The notes under the pieces: generated by a model
What the model was told of the DNA's origin: nothing
The model's input: only the letters and a program-made list of their open reading frames with translations
The model's database searches: none
Assembly: GCF_000011065.1 (NCBI RefSeq)
Contig: NC_004663.1
Coordinates: 4,030,001 to 4,094,000 of the forward strand
Direction: 5' to 3'
Length of the DNA: 64,000 nt
Source of the DNA: Bacteroides thetaiotaomicron VPI-5482
GTDB lineage: Bacteria > Bacteroidota > Bacteroidia > Bacteroidales > Bacteroidaceae
Translations under genes and position numbers: made by a program
Part shown: piece by piece, positions 1 through 7,514 of the stretch
Numbering within the stretch: position 1 is the first letter of the stretch
Layout of the letters: every line of letters starts with the position of its first letter

Positions 1-428
1 GTTTGAGTAGGATGTTTATAATCTATATTAAAATTTTTCAAAACAATACCTTCACATTTATCAAGTACGAAACTTGTCATTTCACCATTCATCAATAAAG
101 TTGACCCACAACCATCAATAGTGATATTCTTTAATGTATTAAGATACAATCCGATATGTTTAGTCGGATCAGGATCATCCAACTCAGAAGTCGTATTTGA
201 TATATAATATAACACTTGTGATGATTTCGCACGGTCTAACTGATAAATTCCCGGTGAAAACTTTACAGTAACCGGCCTTCCTTTACAGTCAGCAGCTTTT
301 TTTAAAGCTAACGCTATATTTTCAATATCTTTTCCCTGCTCCGGAAAAACCTCTATTATTCTAGACTGGGCAAAAATAGCCAACTGGATGAACCAAACGC
401 TCATCATAAATAAAATGTACTTTTTCAT
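1..428 (-). CDS. Secreted right-handed beta-helix protein, GH110-like (partial, N-terminal part only)
   Basis: This gene enters from the left edge; only the first 142 codons are visible. Reading leftward it starts with a signal peptide (MKKYILFMMSVWFIQLAIFA, then Q). A stretch follows with features of a parallel beta-helix: a polysaccharide-lyase-like 'KFSPGIYQL' strand, 'ISNTTSE', 'KHIGLYL', 'NITIDGCGSTLLMNGEM' and 'VLKNFNIDY'. The ISN...HIGL...IDG.GS.L...G.M pattern is what I associate with GH110 alpha-1,3-galactosidases of Bacteroides. The catalytic residues lie outside the window, so a generic pectate-lyase-fold enzyme remains possible. It is divergent from the SGNH hydrolase at 628 and shares its upstream region. 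Confidence 0.6.
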   Translation of the reverse strand, partial: MKKYILFMMSVWFIQLAIFAQSRIIEVFPEQGKDIENIALALKKAADCKGRPVTVKFSPGIYQLDRAKSSQVLYYISNTTSELDDPDPTKHIGLYLNTLKNITIDGCGSTLLMNGEMTSFVLDKCEGIVLKNFNIDYKHPTQ

Positions 429-458
429 GATATTGATCTTCAAATTTTACTTTTTTCA

Positions 459-466
459 CAAAGATA
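459..466 (-). promoter_or_regulatory. Putative Bacteroides -7 element for the beta-helix gene
   Basis: On the minus strand this reads TATCTTTG, matching the Bacteroides TAnnTTTG -7 consensus, about 30 bp before the start codon at 428. I see no good TTTG -33 box. Confidence 0.5.
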
Positions 467-494
467 GAAATTATCTATACCCTATTATAGATAT

Positions 495-549
495 AAAGCA
501 ATCAAAAAATAGAATGTTTGCTGCAAATATTTCATTTTTTGATTGCTTT
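495..549. repeat. 16-bp perfect inverted repeat in a divergent promoter region
   Basis: AAAGCAATCAAAAAAT (495-510) is the exact reverse complement of 534-549, with a 23-bp loop. It sits between the divergent beta-helix and SGNH genes and just upstream of both -7 motifs. That placement suits an operator for a dimeric regulator better than a terminator, since no gene points into it. Function is inferred. Confidence 0.5.
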
Positions 550-577
550 GTACACATATAATCTTTCTGTTATTACC

Positions 578-585
578 TAATTTTG
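578..585 (+). promoter_or_regulatory. Putative -7 element for the SGNH hydrolase gene
   Basis: TAATTTTG matches TAnnTTTG and lies 42 bp before the ATG at 628. Its presence argues against starting the gene at the upstream in-frame ATG at 583. Confidence 0.5.
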
Positions 586-627
586 TATCCGAACCTATAT
601 AACATAACCAATTTAAAAAAGAAAATA

Positions 628-1299
628 ATGAAACACACCTTTATTACATTTATTCTACTGTCTCTTTGTATTTTCACTTATGCACAGAAAAAGATTGCAC
701 GTGAATATATCGAATGGTCTGACATTTGGATTCCCGGAGCTAACAAAACAGATCTTCCACACGTACTGCTTATCGGAAATTCCATCACACGCGGATATTA
801 CGGAAAAGTAGAAGCAGCTCTGAAAGAAAAAGCATATGTAGGACGGCTCTCCAATTCGAAAAGTGTAGGTGATCCGGCTTTAATCGAAGAACTGGCCGTA
901 GTACTCAAAAATACAAAGTTCGACGTTATCCATTTCAATAATGGTTTGCACGGATTCGATTATACAGAAGAAGAGTATGATAAAAGTTTCCCAAAATTAA
1001 TCAAAATCATTCGTAAATACGCCCCTAAAGCCAAGCTGATCTGGGCAAACACCACTCCCGTCCGTACCGGAGAAGGAATGAAAGAGTTTGCCCCTATCAC
1101 CGAACGGTTGAATGTACGTAATCAGATTGCACTGAAACATATCAATCGTGCCAGCATAGAAGTGAACGACTTATGGAAAGTAGTAATCGACCACCCCGAA
1201 TATTATGCAGGCGGAGACGGGACACATCCGATTGACGCAGGGTATTCAGCTTTAGCAAATCAAGTGATTAAAGTTATAAAGAATGTATTAGTACATTAA
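628..1299 (+). CDS. Secreted SGNH/GDSL-family hydrolase
   Basis: About 223 residues. I chose the start at 628 because it gives a clean signal peptide (MKHTFITFILLSLCIFTYAQ); the upstream ATG at 583 overlaps a -7 motif. SGNH block I is visible as LLIGNSITRG (Ser of GNS), a glycine block as FNNGLHG, and block V as DGTHPIDAGY (catalytic Asp and His). Such enzymes remove acyl groups from glycans or other esters. Together with the downstream GH97 and the divergent GH110-like gene it suggests a small glycan-processing cluster, in which this would be a carbohydrate esterase (inference). The exact substrate cannot be read from the sequence. Confidence 0.8.
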   Translation: MKHTFITFILLSLCIFTYAQKKIAREYIEWSDIWIPGANKTDLPHVLLIGNSITRGYYGKVEAALKEKAYVGRLSNSKSVGDPALIEELAVVLKNTKFDVIHFNNGLHGFDYTEEEYDKSFPKLIKIIRKYAPKAKLIWANTTPVRTGEGMKEFAPITERLNVRNQIALKHINRASIEVNDLWKVVIDHPEYYAGGDGTHPIDAGYSALANQVIKVIKNVLVH

Positions 1300-1330
1300 A
1301 CCTTATTCATTCTATTTTAATATGGCAATA

Positions 1331-2236
1331 ATGAAAAATCAAAAATCAACTCTATTATTAATTATCTATTGTTTATCAACCTGCATAGTAACGGCACAAC
1401 AACATGTAGAAACAATTAAAAATACTTTCTTAAATCCAAAATCAAACAAAGTGTTAGTTGTTGCTCATCGGGGAAATTGGCGTAGCGCACCGGAAAATTC
1501 AACTGCTGCTATTGACAGCGCCATTGCTATGAAAGTAGATATTGTAGAAATTGACATTCAAAAAACAAAAGATGGACAACTGATTCTAATGCATGATAAT
1601 ACACTAGATCGTACTACCACTGGAAAAGGAGAAATTAAAAACTGGACTCTGGCAGATATAAAAAAGTTAAAATTGAAAGATAAGGATGGAAAAGTAACAA
1701 ATTATGTTGTGCCCACTTTAGAAGAAGCTTTGTTAACAGCAAAAGGAAAAATCATGGTTAATTTGGACAAAGCATATGACATTTTTGACGATGTATATGC
1801 TATATTGGAAAAAACCGAAACCCAAAATCAAGTAATCATGAAAGGAGGACAGCCTATAGAAACTGTCAAACGAGAATTTGGTTCTTATTTGGATAAAGTT
1901 TTATATATGCCAGTAATAGATTTAGGTAACAAAGAAGCTGAGAAAATAATCACAGACTATTTGAAAGAATTACGTCCTGCTGCTTTCGAAATTATTTATT
2001 CAGACCCCAAAAATCCGCTTCCTCCAAAAATAAAACAATTACTTTTTAAGAAAAGTTTGATTTGGTATAACACATTATGGGGATCACTTGCAGGAAATCA
2101 TGATGATAATCTTGCACTGACCGATCCGGAAAAAAGCTACGGTTATCTGATCGAACAGCTAGGAGCCCGGATTTTACAAACAGATCAACCTGCTTATTTG
2201 CTCGATTATTTAAGAAAAAAAGGTTGGCACAATTAA
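1331..2236 (+). CDS. Secreted glycerophosphodiester phosphodiesterase-family protein
   Basis: About 301 residues. The ATG at 1331 gives the signal peptide MKNQKSTLLLIIYCLSTCIVTAQ; an ATG at 1322 in the same frame adds only three residues. GDPD-family active-site blocks are clear: AHRGNW, then ENS, then EIDIQKTKDGQLILMHD (metal-binding Glu and Asp, catalytic His), followed by LDRTTTGKG. A late segment (ARILQTDQPAYLLDYLRKKG) matches the family's C-terminal TDxP motif. The family cleaves glycerophosphodiesters, but secreted Bacteroidetes members sit in sugar-degradation clusters and their real substrates are often unknown. It lies 32 bp after the SGNH gene, probably in one operon. Confidence 0.85.
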   Translation: MKNQKSTLLLIIYCLSTCIVTAQQHVETIKNTFLNPKSNKVLVVAHRGNWRSAPENSTAAIDSAIAMKVDIVEIDIQKTKDGQLILMHDNTLDRTTTGKGEIKNWTLADIKKLKLKDKDGKVTNYVVPTLEEALLTAKGKIMVNLDKAYDIFDDVYAILEKTETQNQVIMKGGQPIETVKREFGSYLDKVLYMPVIDLGNKEAEKIITDYLKELRPAAFEIIYSDPKNPLPPKIKQLLFKKSLIWYNTLWGSLAGNHDDNLALTDPEKSYGYLIEQLGARILQTDQPAYLLDYLRKKGWHN

Positions 2237-2273
2237 ATTAATAACATCTTTAATTCTCAATAAAACACATTAT

Positions 2274-4298
2274 ATGGATAAGAAAAAAATCAGTTATTTA
2301 ATACTCCTTTGTTTATTCTCTTTAAGCTGCACGCTACAGGCAGAGAAATATGAAACGGTTTCTCCTAACGGAAAACTGAAGATTAAACTGAAAATAGACA
2401 AAGGTACCCAATACGAAGTATGGTACGATAATACACAACTTATACTTCCTTCTCCCATCGGATTACATCTGGCGGACGGCAGAGTAATCGGCAACGGAAG
2501 TGTAAAGTCGGCAAAGAAAAGAAAGGTGAACCAGACTATCGACGTCCTTGTTGGTAAAAACAAAGAATTACAGGATGCTTATAATGAACTTACCGTTTCT
2601 TTCAATGACAGTTGCGACCTTGTAGTACGTGCTTATGATGAAGGAGTGGCCTATCATTTCGTCACCCGTCTCAACGGAGAAATTACAATCATCAGTGAAG
2701 ATGCCATTTTCAACTTTGCTTCCACCCCAACCATCTATTATCCGGAATGCGATGCTAATTATTCCGGCGAAACGGATCAATCCGGACGTACCCATCAGGT
2801 ACATCAAGGATATAGAAACTTTGAAAGACTCTATAAAGTCTACAAAGGTCCGTTGGAAATTCCTTACGAACGTTTTGCTGTTTCTCCGGTATTATACGAA
2901 TATCCCGATTCTCCTTATAAAGTGGTCATAACGGAATCAAATACCTATGATTATCCGGCTCTGTATATGGAATCCAACGGCTACAACTCCATGCGCGGAA
3001 AATGGGCTAATTACCCAAAAGAAACAATAGACTCCGATCCTTCCAATCCTTACTACTGGTATTCCAATCATTTGGTTGTTACCAGAGAGAATTACATCGC
3101 AAAGACTGATGGAAACCGTAGTTTTCCGTGGCGTGTCATCATCGTTTCGGAAGATGACAAATCATTATTGAACAACGAACTGGTATACAAACTGGCCGAT
3201 CCTTGCCGTCTGACCGATACTTCCTGGATCCAACCGGGAAAGAGTGCATGGGAATGGTGGCACAAAGCCGTTTTGGAAGGTGTTGACTTCCCCAGTGGAA
3301 ACAAGCAGCTTTCTCCCCAGTTATATAAATACTACGTAGACTGGGCTTCAAAGAATCATATCGAATATATGACCTTGGATGCCGGATGGTCCGAAGATTA
3401 CATCAAAGAACTATGCTCATACGCCAAAGAAAGGAATGTGAAGATTATCGTCTGGACATGGGCTAGTTGCGCCAGAGAGAATCCGAGCGACTGGATCGCT
3501 AAAATGCACAGCTACGGTGTATCCGGAGCAAAGATCGACTTTTTCGAACGGAATGACCAGATAGCCATGCGATGGGGAAAAGAATTTGCAGAACGTCTGG
3601 CCGAAAAGCAAATGGTAGCTATTTTCCACGGTTGCCCGGTCCCTACCGGATTGCATCGCACGTATCCCAATATACTGAACTATGAAGCAGTAAGAGGAGC
3701 GGAATGTAACTTTTGGGAAAAGACGTTGACTCCCGAATATCACACTCGTTTTCCTTTCATCCGCCTGTTGGCAGGACCGGCAGATTATACTCCGGGATCC
3801 ATGAGAAGTGTCACTCAGGATGAATTCAGACCGATGGATATAGATAATACTCCGCCCATGAGCATGGGAACACGTTCGCATGAATTGTCCATGTTTGTCA
3901 TTTACGACCAATGGATGGCTTATTTATGTGACTCACCCACTGAATACAATAAATATCCGGATGTACTCGACTTCCTTTCCAAAGTTCCCGCAGTTTGGGA
4001 TAAGACCTTGCCATTGCAAGCAAAATTAAGCGAATACATCGTGACAGCCAAACAAAAAGGCAATGACTGGTATGTGGGCGGAATGACCAACTGGGATGCC
4101 CGTTCTACAGAAGTGAACCTCAGCTTCCTGAAAGACAATGTCTCCTATCAGGCAACTATCTTTAAAGACGCTCCGAACTCCTACGAGCAACCTAAAGAAT
4201 ACATGGTAGAGAAAAGAACAGTGGATAGTAAAACCATATTGAATATAAATATGGCAAAAGGCGGTGGATTCGTTATTCGTTTGGAAGCAGAAAACTAA
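2274..4298 (+). CDS. Glycoside hydrolase family 97 (retaining, alpha-galactosidase-like)
   Basis: 674 residues, the usual GH97 length: N-terminal beta-sandwich (about 25-290), TIM barrel (about 300-580) and C-terminal beta-domain. The N-terminus (LILLCLFSLSC) could be a lipoprotein or an ordinary signal peptide. GH97 contains both inverting alpha-glucosidases of SusB type and retaining alpha-galactosidases with an Asp nucleophile. Here the barrel carries an Asp (D422 in GAKIDFFERND) where the retaining branch has its nucleophile, plus glutamates in NYEAVRGAEC (E471, E477) as acid/base candidates. I therefore favour retaining alpha-galactosidase-like activity, consistent with a GH110-like neighbour. 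It lies 37 bp after the phosphodiesterase gene, likely co-transcribed. Confidence 0.85.
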   Translation: MDKKKISYLILLCLFSLSCTLQAEKYETVSPNGKLKIKLKIDKGTQYEVWYDNTQLILPSPIGLHLADGRVIGNGSVKSAKKRKVNQTIDVLVGKNKELQDAYNELTVSFNDSCDLVVRAYDEGVAYHFVTRLNGEITIISEDAIFNFASTPTIYYPECDANYSGETDQSGRTHQVHQGYRNFERLYKVYKGPLEIPYERFAVSPVLYEYPDSPYKVVITESNTYDYPALYMESNGYNSMRGKWANYPKETIDSDPSNPYYWYSNHLVVTRENYIAKTDGNRSFPWRVIIVSEDDKSLLNNELVYKLADPCRLTDTSWIQPGKSAWEWWHKAVLEGVDFPSGNKQLSPQLYKYYVDWASKNHIEYMTLDAGWSEDYIKELCSYAKERNVKIIVWTWASCARENPSDWIAKMHSYGVSGAKIDFFERNDQIAMRWGKEFAERLAEKQMVAIFHGCPVPTGLHRTYPNILNYEAVRGAECNFWEKTLTPEYHTRFPFIRLLAGPADYTPGSMRSVTQDEFRPMDIDNTPPMSMGTRSHELSMFVIYDQWMAYLCDSPTEYNKYPDVLDFLSKVPAVWDKTLPLQAKLSEYIVTAKQKGNDWYVGGMTNWDARSTEVNLSFLKDNVSYQATIFKDAPNSYEQPKEYMVEKRTVDSKTILNINMAKGGGFVIRLEAEN

Positions 4299-4340
4299 TA
4301 TCGCTATGAATAAAATTTAAATGAGATAATTACATCTCAA

Positions 4341-4450
4341 AGAACGGTACCATCTGATACACGGAATGGTACACTCCAATACATTAAACGGTACCATCCA
4401 GTATGTTGGATGGTACCGTTTAATGTATTGGAAGGTACCGTTTGTATATC
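4341..4450. repeat. 22-bp-period palindrome array, GGTACC family (5 units)
   Basis: GGTACC or GGTACA occurs at 4346, 4368, 4390, 4412 and 4434, exactly 22 bp apart. Each sits in a roughly 16-bp quasi-palindromic core (for example TAAACGGTACCATCCA, TGGATGGTACCGTTTA) followed by a 6-bp spacer (atacac, atacat, gtatgt, atgtat). Units 3 and 4 form a perfect hairpin: 4376-4400 pairs with 4407-4431, with a 6-bp loop. The array fills the gap between the convergent GH97 and nadA genes. It may end transcription from both sides, but there is no T-tract. Four other arrays in this window share the geometry but mostly not the sequence. Confidence 0.85.
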
Positions 4451-4453
4451 CTA

Positions 4454-5392
4454 TCATAATCCCAGCTTCGCCGAAATCTCCAGCATCCGCTGAATAGGCC
4501 TCACTGCCTTCTCCGCTATTTCGGGATCTACAGTAATCTCCGGTGACTCATTCTTCAGACACTCATAGAGCTTCTCTAACGTATTCAACCGCATAAAGCT
4601 ACACTCGTTACATCCACAGGTGCTATCGTTCGGAGGAGCGGGGATAAACGTTGTCTGCGGACACTTCTTCTGCATCTCATGCAAGATACCCGATTCGGTA
4701 GCCACGATATACGTATTCTCCGGGTGGTTCACCGCATACTTCAGCAGTGCAGCTGTAGACCCTACCACATCTGCCAGTTTCAGCACCGTACTTTTGCATT
4801 CGGGATGTGCCAGCACCAATGCTTCCGGATGCTGCGTTTTCAATTCCACGATCTTTTCCACCGAGAACTGTTCGTGCACATGACAGGCTCCGTCCCAAAG
4901 CAGCATATTCCTGTTCGTAACTGAGTTGATATAATTTCCCAGATTCCGGTCCGGACCAAAGATTATTTTCTCATCTTTGGGAAAACTTTCCACGATCTGC
5001 CGGGCATTAGTGGAAGTCACCACCACATCCGTTACCGCCTTCACGGCAGCTGTCGTGTTCACGTACGAAATAACGGTGTGCCCCGGATGCTCTTTGACAA
5101 ACTGCGCAAACTGATCCGCCGGACAACTGTCCGCCAGCGAACAACCCGCTTCCATGTCGGGCACCAGCACTTTCTTATCCGGACAAAGCACCTTCGCTGT
5201 CTCACCCATAAAGTGAACGCCGCACATCACAATGATGTCCGCCTCCGTTTTGGCAGCCAGTTGAGCCAACGCCAGACTGTCGCCAACGTAATCGGCGATA
5301 TCTTGTATTTCACCCTTCTGGTAGTAGTGCCCCAGAATGATTGCATTCTTTTCTTTCTTCAGCTCATTAATAGCCTTTATGAGATTATTCAT
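4454..5392 (-). CDS. nadA: Quinolinate synthase NadA
   Basis: 312 residues, normal length for NadA. The enzyme condenses iminoaspartate (from NadB) with dihydroxyacetone phosphate to quinolinate in NAD biosynthesis, using a [4Fe-4S] cluster. Visible hallmarks are GHYYQ near the N-terminus, PDMEAGCSLADSCP (cluster Cys about residue 84), HPECKST (second Cys) and CGCNECSFMRLNTLEKLY (third cluster Cys and substrate region). The partner nadB is not adjacent; it lies 37 kb away at 42734. nadA is convergent with GH97 across the 22-bp array, and its upstream region is the long gene-free stretch 5393-5883. Confidence 0.97.
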   Translation of the reverse strand: MNNLIKAINELKKEKNAIILGHYYQKGEIQDIADYVGDSLALAQLAAKTEADIIVMCGVHFMGETAKVLCPDKKVLVPDMEAGCSLADSCPADQFAQFVKEHPGHTVISYVNTTAAVKAVTDVVVTSTNARQIVESFPKDEKIIFGPDRNLGNYINSVTNRNMLLWDGACHVHEQFSVEKIVELKTQHPEALVLAHPECKSTVLKLADVVGSTAALLKYAVNHPENTYIVATESGILHEMQKKCPQTTFIPAPPNDSTCGCNECSFMRLNTLEKLYECLKNESPEITVDPEIAEKAVRPIQRMLEISAKLGL

Positions 5393-5883
5393 AATAATAT
5401 TCTTTTATTTCTTCCTTTTAAAAAAAATCCTTTGTTAGTGATGATAGCCTGTTAATAGTGTTAGCAAATAAATACGATTTTTCTTGCCGGATAAGTTATT
5501 AGTCCATACTTCTGCTTTATGAGTCCGTTATGAACGGAAGGAAAGGTGGAAGATTGACTATTTATTATCTTCATTATCAATGTAAGCCCTATCAAATGGG
5601 AGAATGCTATTAACTCCCTGTTGATAAAGTGCAAAGTTAAAAACTTTATGGATATAAACAGGCAGATAAGTGCTGAAAAATATGTTGATGTCTGCATAGA
5701 AAGTTTTGTCTTTGTTTTTTGGAATGTTCATAATGAAGGCCCCTTATACCTTCTTTTGAATAATGCAAGAATTATTTTTCAAATTCTTTCCCGATTGTTT
5801 TGACAGGTTTTAAACCGTTATCAACACCTCTGTTAACAGAAAAGAACTACCTTTGCAACCGAAACGTAATAAATGAACAACGT
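5393..5883. other. Gene-free stretch between divergent nadA and the SpoU methyltransferase
   Basis: AT-rich leader and promoter region for both divergent genes. A minus-strand TAACTTTG (5639 to 5632) could be a -7 element for nadA, 240 bp upstream of its start. TTATCAACA occurs at 5818-5826 and its reverse complement at 5619-5627. I see no convincing gene; frames of 60-78 codons here lack a plausible start region and resemble no family. Confidence 0.5.
5848..5855 (+). promoter_or_regulatory. Putative -7 element for the SpoU methyltransferase gene
   Basis: TACCTTTG matches TAnnTTTG, 28 bp before the ATG at 5884. It supports that start over in-frame upstream codons. Confidence 0.55.
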
Positions 5884-6411
5884 ATGCGAAAACTGAAAAT
5901 AACAGAGCTGAACCGTATCAGTGCCGAAGAGTTTAAACAAGCAGAAAAACTGCCTCTGGTGGTAGTGCTGGATGATATTCGTAGCCTGCATAATATAGGT
6001 TCGGTATTCCGCACGTCGGATGCTTTCCGTATCGAGTGTATCTATCTGTGTGGAATAACGGCCACCCCTCCCCACCCCGAAATGCATAAGACGGCTTTGG
6101 GCGCAGAGTTCACTGTTGACTGGAAGTATGTTAATAACGCTGTTGATGCTGTTGATAACCTCCGTAAAGAAGGATATATTGTTTATTCGATAGAACAGGC
6201 GGAAGGCAGCATTATGCTGGATCGACTCGAACTGGACAAGACGAAGAAGTACGCTATCGTAATGGGAAATGAAGTGAAAGGGGTGCAACAGGAAGTGATT
6301 GATCATTCGGATGGTTGTATCGAGATTCCCCAATATGGTACCAAGCATTCTCTGAACGTGTCTGTAACAACGGGCATTGTCATCTGGGATTTGTTCAAAA
6401 AGCTGCGTTGA
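5884..6411 (+). CDS. SpoU/TrmH-family RNA 2'-O-methyltransferase
   Basis: About 175 residues, a single SPOUT domain without the N-terminal substrate-binding extension of TrmH or RlmB. Motif 1 is DDIRSLHNIGSVFRTSDAF (conserved N and R). Motif 2 is IVMGNEVKGV (NE..G). Motif 3 is IEIPQYGTKHSLNVSVTTGIVIW (IPM-like, SLNVSVA-like knot that binds S-adenosylmethionine). It probably methylates a ribose in tRNA or rRNA; which RNA cannot be told. Starts further upstream would run through the -7 motif, so 5884 is preferred. It is convergent with the DUF4294 gene across the repeat region 6430-6688. Confidence 0.9.
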   Translation: MRKLKITELNRISAEEFKQAEKLPLVVVLDDIRSLHNIGSVFRTSDAFRIECIYLCGITATPPHPEMHKTALGAEFTVDWKYVNNAVDAVDNLRKEGYIVYSIEQAEGSIMLDRLELDKTKKYAIVMGNEVKGVQQEVIDHSDGCIEIPQYGTKHSLNVSVTTGIVIWDLFKKLR

Positions 6412-6429
6412 CGGTGTAAAATCAGTCGG

Positions 6430-6478
6430 TTAATAATTAGTTAATAAGTGGTTGATATCATAGTTAACTTGCTATTAA
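6430..6478. repeat. 11-bp-period TTAA/TTGA repeat
   Basis: TTAA/TTGA cores (in GGTTAATAA, AGTTAATAA, GGTTGATAT, AGTTAACTT, TATTAACCA) start at 6430, 6441, 6452, 6464 and 6475, spaced 11, 11, 12 and 11 bp. The pitch is half that of the TTAA-centred array that begins 85 bp further on, and the core is the same, so it may be a decayed or half-unit relative. Confidence 0.5.
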
Positions 6479-6562
6479 CCAACTATTTTTTTCTGTTCAT
6501 AATTATGTGTGATGATAAGAATATTGTAGCAACTTACTCTTGGTTGAGTCTGATTGATTCAG

Positions 6563-6688
6563 TGTTTATTAACCATCCTGTTTCAAGCTGTTATCAGATG
6601 GCATCACAGCTATTAATAGCTGACTTCTCAACTGTTAATACTTCTCATGCAGACTATTAACACCTGACAGGTCAACTGTTAATACCTT
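6563..6688. repeat. 22-bp-period palindrome array, TTAA family (6 units)
   Basis: Cores centred on TTAA (one TTAT) start at 6569, 6591, 6613, 6635, 6657 and 6679, exactly 22 bp apart. The best unit is the perfect palindrome CAGCTATTAATAGCTG (6607-6622). Others are AAGCTGTTATCAGATG, CAACTGTTAATACTTC, AGACTATTAACACCTG and CAACTGTTAATACCTT, separated by 6-bp spacers. The array lies in the 382-bp gap between the convergent methyltransferase and DUF4294 genes, which otherwise holds nothing I recognise. A 70-codon frame runs through it but looks like chance. Confidence 0.8.
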
Positions 6689-6793
6689 AGAAGTCAGATA
6701 AAGCGGGGTAATTTTCCTATGGTGATAGTGGAATTGGATTTAATAGAAATATGATGGTTAATAACAACGTTGATAACCTTATGACAAGGTGAA

Positions 6794-7396
6794 TCAGATT
6801 TGTCCGTTCTCTACCAGCAGCACAACTCTTTCCGTCAGTTTATCTTCTCCCAACGGATCATATTCCTTTTTCAGACTGGCACCGAACAGTGCGGCAAATG
6901 TCTGATAGAATCCTGCTTTGAAAGGTCCCATAAAAGCTTTCACCAGTTCATAACTGGTGGAATTACTTTGGCGGTCTATCAATTTAATCAAGAGTTTGCC
7001 TTGTGTAAAAGAGAGTTTCTTCATCCGTGCGGTATATTGTTCCTTCAGTCCTTTTTCCACCCGTTTGAGATGTTTTTGGCGAGCCTTCTCGTTGGGTAAT
7101 GTCTGAAGATACTCGTAAGTTTCAATAATAGCCTGGTTAATTTCTTTGGAGATAGGATATACCTTCTTTACGTTACGTACCAGCCGGTAGTATTCCAGCC
7201 GTTCTTTTTCGTTTTTGAATTTTAGCGGGCGGAAGATATAAACAGTCCTTAACTGGACACATGGAATGGTATCTCCGTTGTAGATACACATTGGAACCAA
7301 GTATCCGTTGATGCTTTGCTTGTCCTGTGCCTGCATCTTCGATGAACAGACCATAGCAAACGCCATCATTATTACTATGTTAAGCCTCCTTTTCAC
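6794..7396 (-). CDS. DUF4294 domain-containing secreted protein
   Basis: 200 residues with a signal peptide (MKRRLNIVIMMAFAMVCSSKMQAQ). I recognise the Bacteroidetes DUF4294 pattern: IPCVQLRTVYIFRP, then the charged EYYRLVRNVKKVYPISKEIN helix, then LTFTQGKLLIKLIDRQ-like (here LSFTQGKLLIKLIDRQS). No catalytic function is established for this family. It is probably periplasmic. It is transcribed away from the helix-hairpin-helix gene at 7515 and toward the TTAA array. A minus-strand TATTTTTG at 7408-7401 lies only 5 bp before the start, so the message could be nearly leaderless, or the true promoter is elsewhere. Confidence 0.85.
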   Translation of the reverse strand: MKRRLNIVIMMAFAMVCSSKMQAQDKQSINGYLVPMCIYNGDTIPCVQLRTVYIFRPLKFKNEKERLEYYRLVRNVKKVYPISKEINQAIIETYEYLQTLPNEKARQKHLKRVEKGLKEQYTARMKKLSFTQGKLLIKLIDRQSNSTSYELVKAFMGPFKAGFYQTFAALFGASLKKEYDPLGEDKLTERVVLLVENGQI

Positions 7397-7461
7397 GTTA
7401 CAAAAATAGAATTAAAATTTTATTATTCAGACATTTCTTTTAGACGTTAACCTATTTAAAG

Positions 7462-7469
7462 TATCTTTG
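7462..7469 (+). promoter_or_regulatory. Putative -7 element for the helix-hairpin-helix gene
   Basis: TATCTTTG, a strong TAnnTTTG match, 45 bp before the ATG at 7515. Confidence 0.55.
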
Positions 7470-7514
7470 CGGCCTTGTCTGTAAAAACGCAAGGTGCAAA
7501 CAAATAATTTATTG

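Noticed and set aside
4341..4450. Plain transcription terminator as full explanation for the GGTACC array
   Set aside because: Only two of five units form the hairpin, there is no T-tract, and the other units keep 22-bp register without pairing, which a terminator does not need.
5461..5697. A 78-codon minus-strand frame upstream of nadA
   Set aside because: AT-rich leader DNA, no family resemblance; more likely untranslated promoter region.
6448..6660. A 70-codon plus-strand frame in the gap 6412-6793
   Set aside because: It runs straight through the TTAA array, so its composition is explained by the repeat, and it has no recognisable start or domain.
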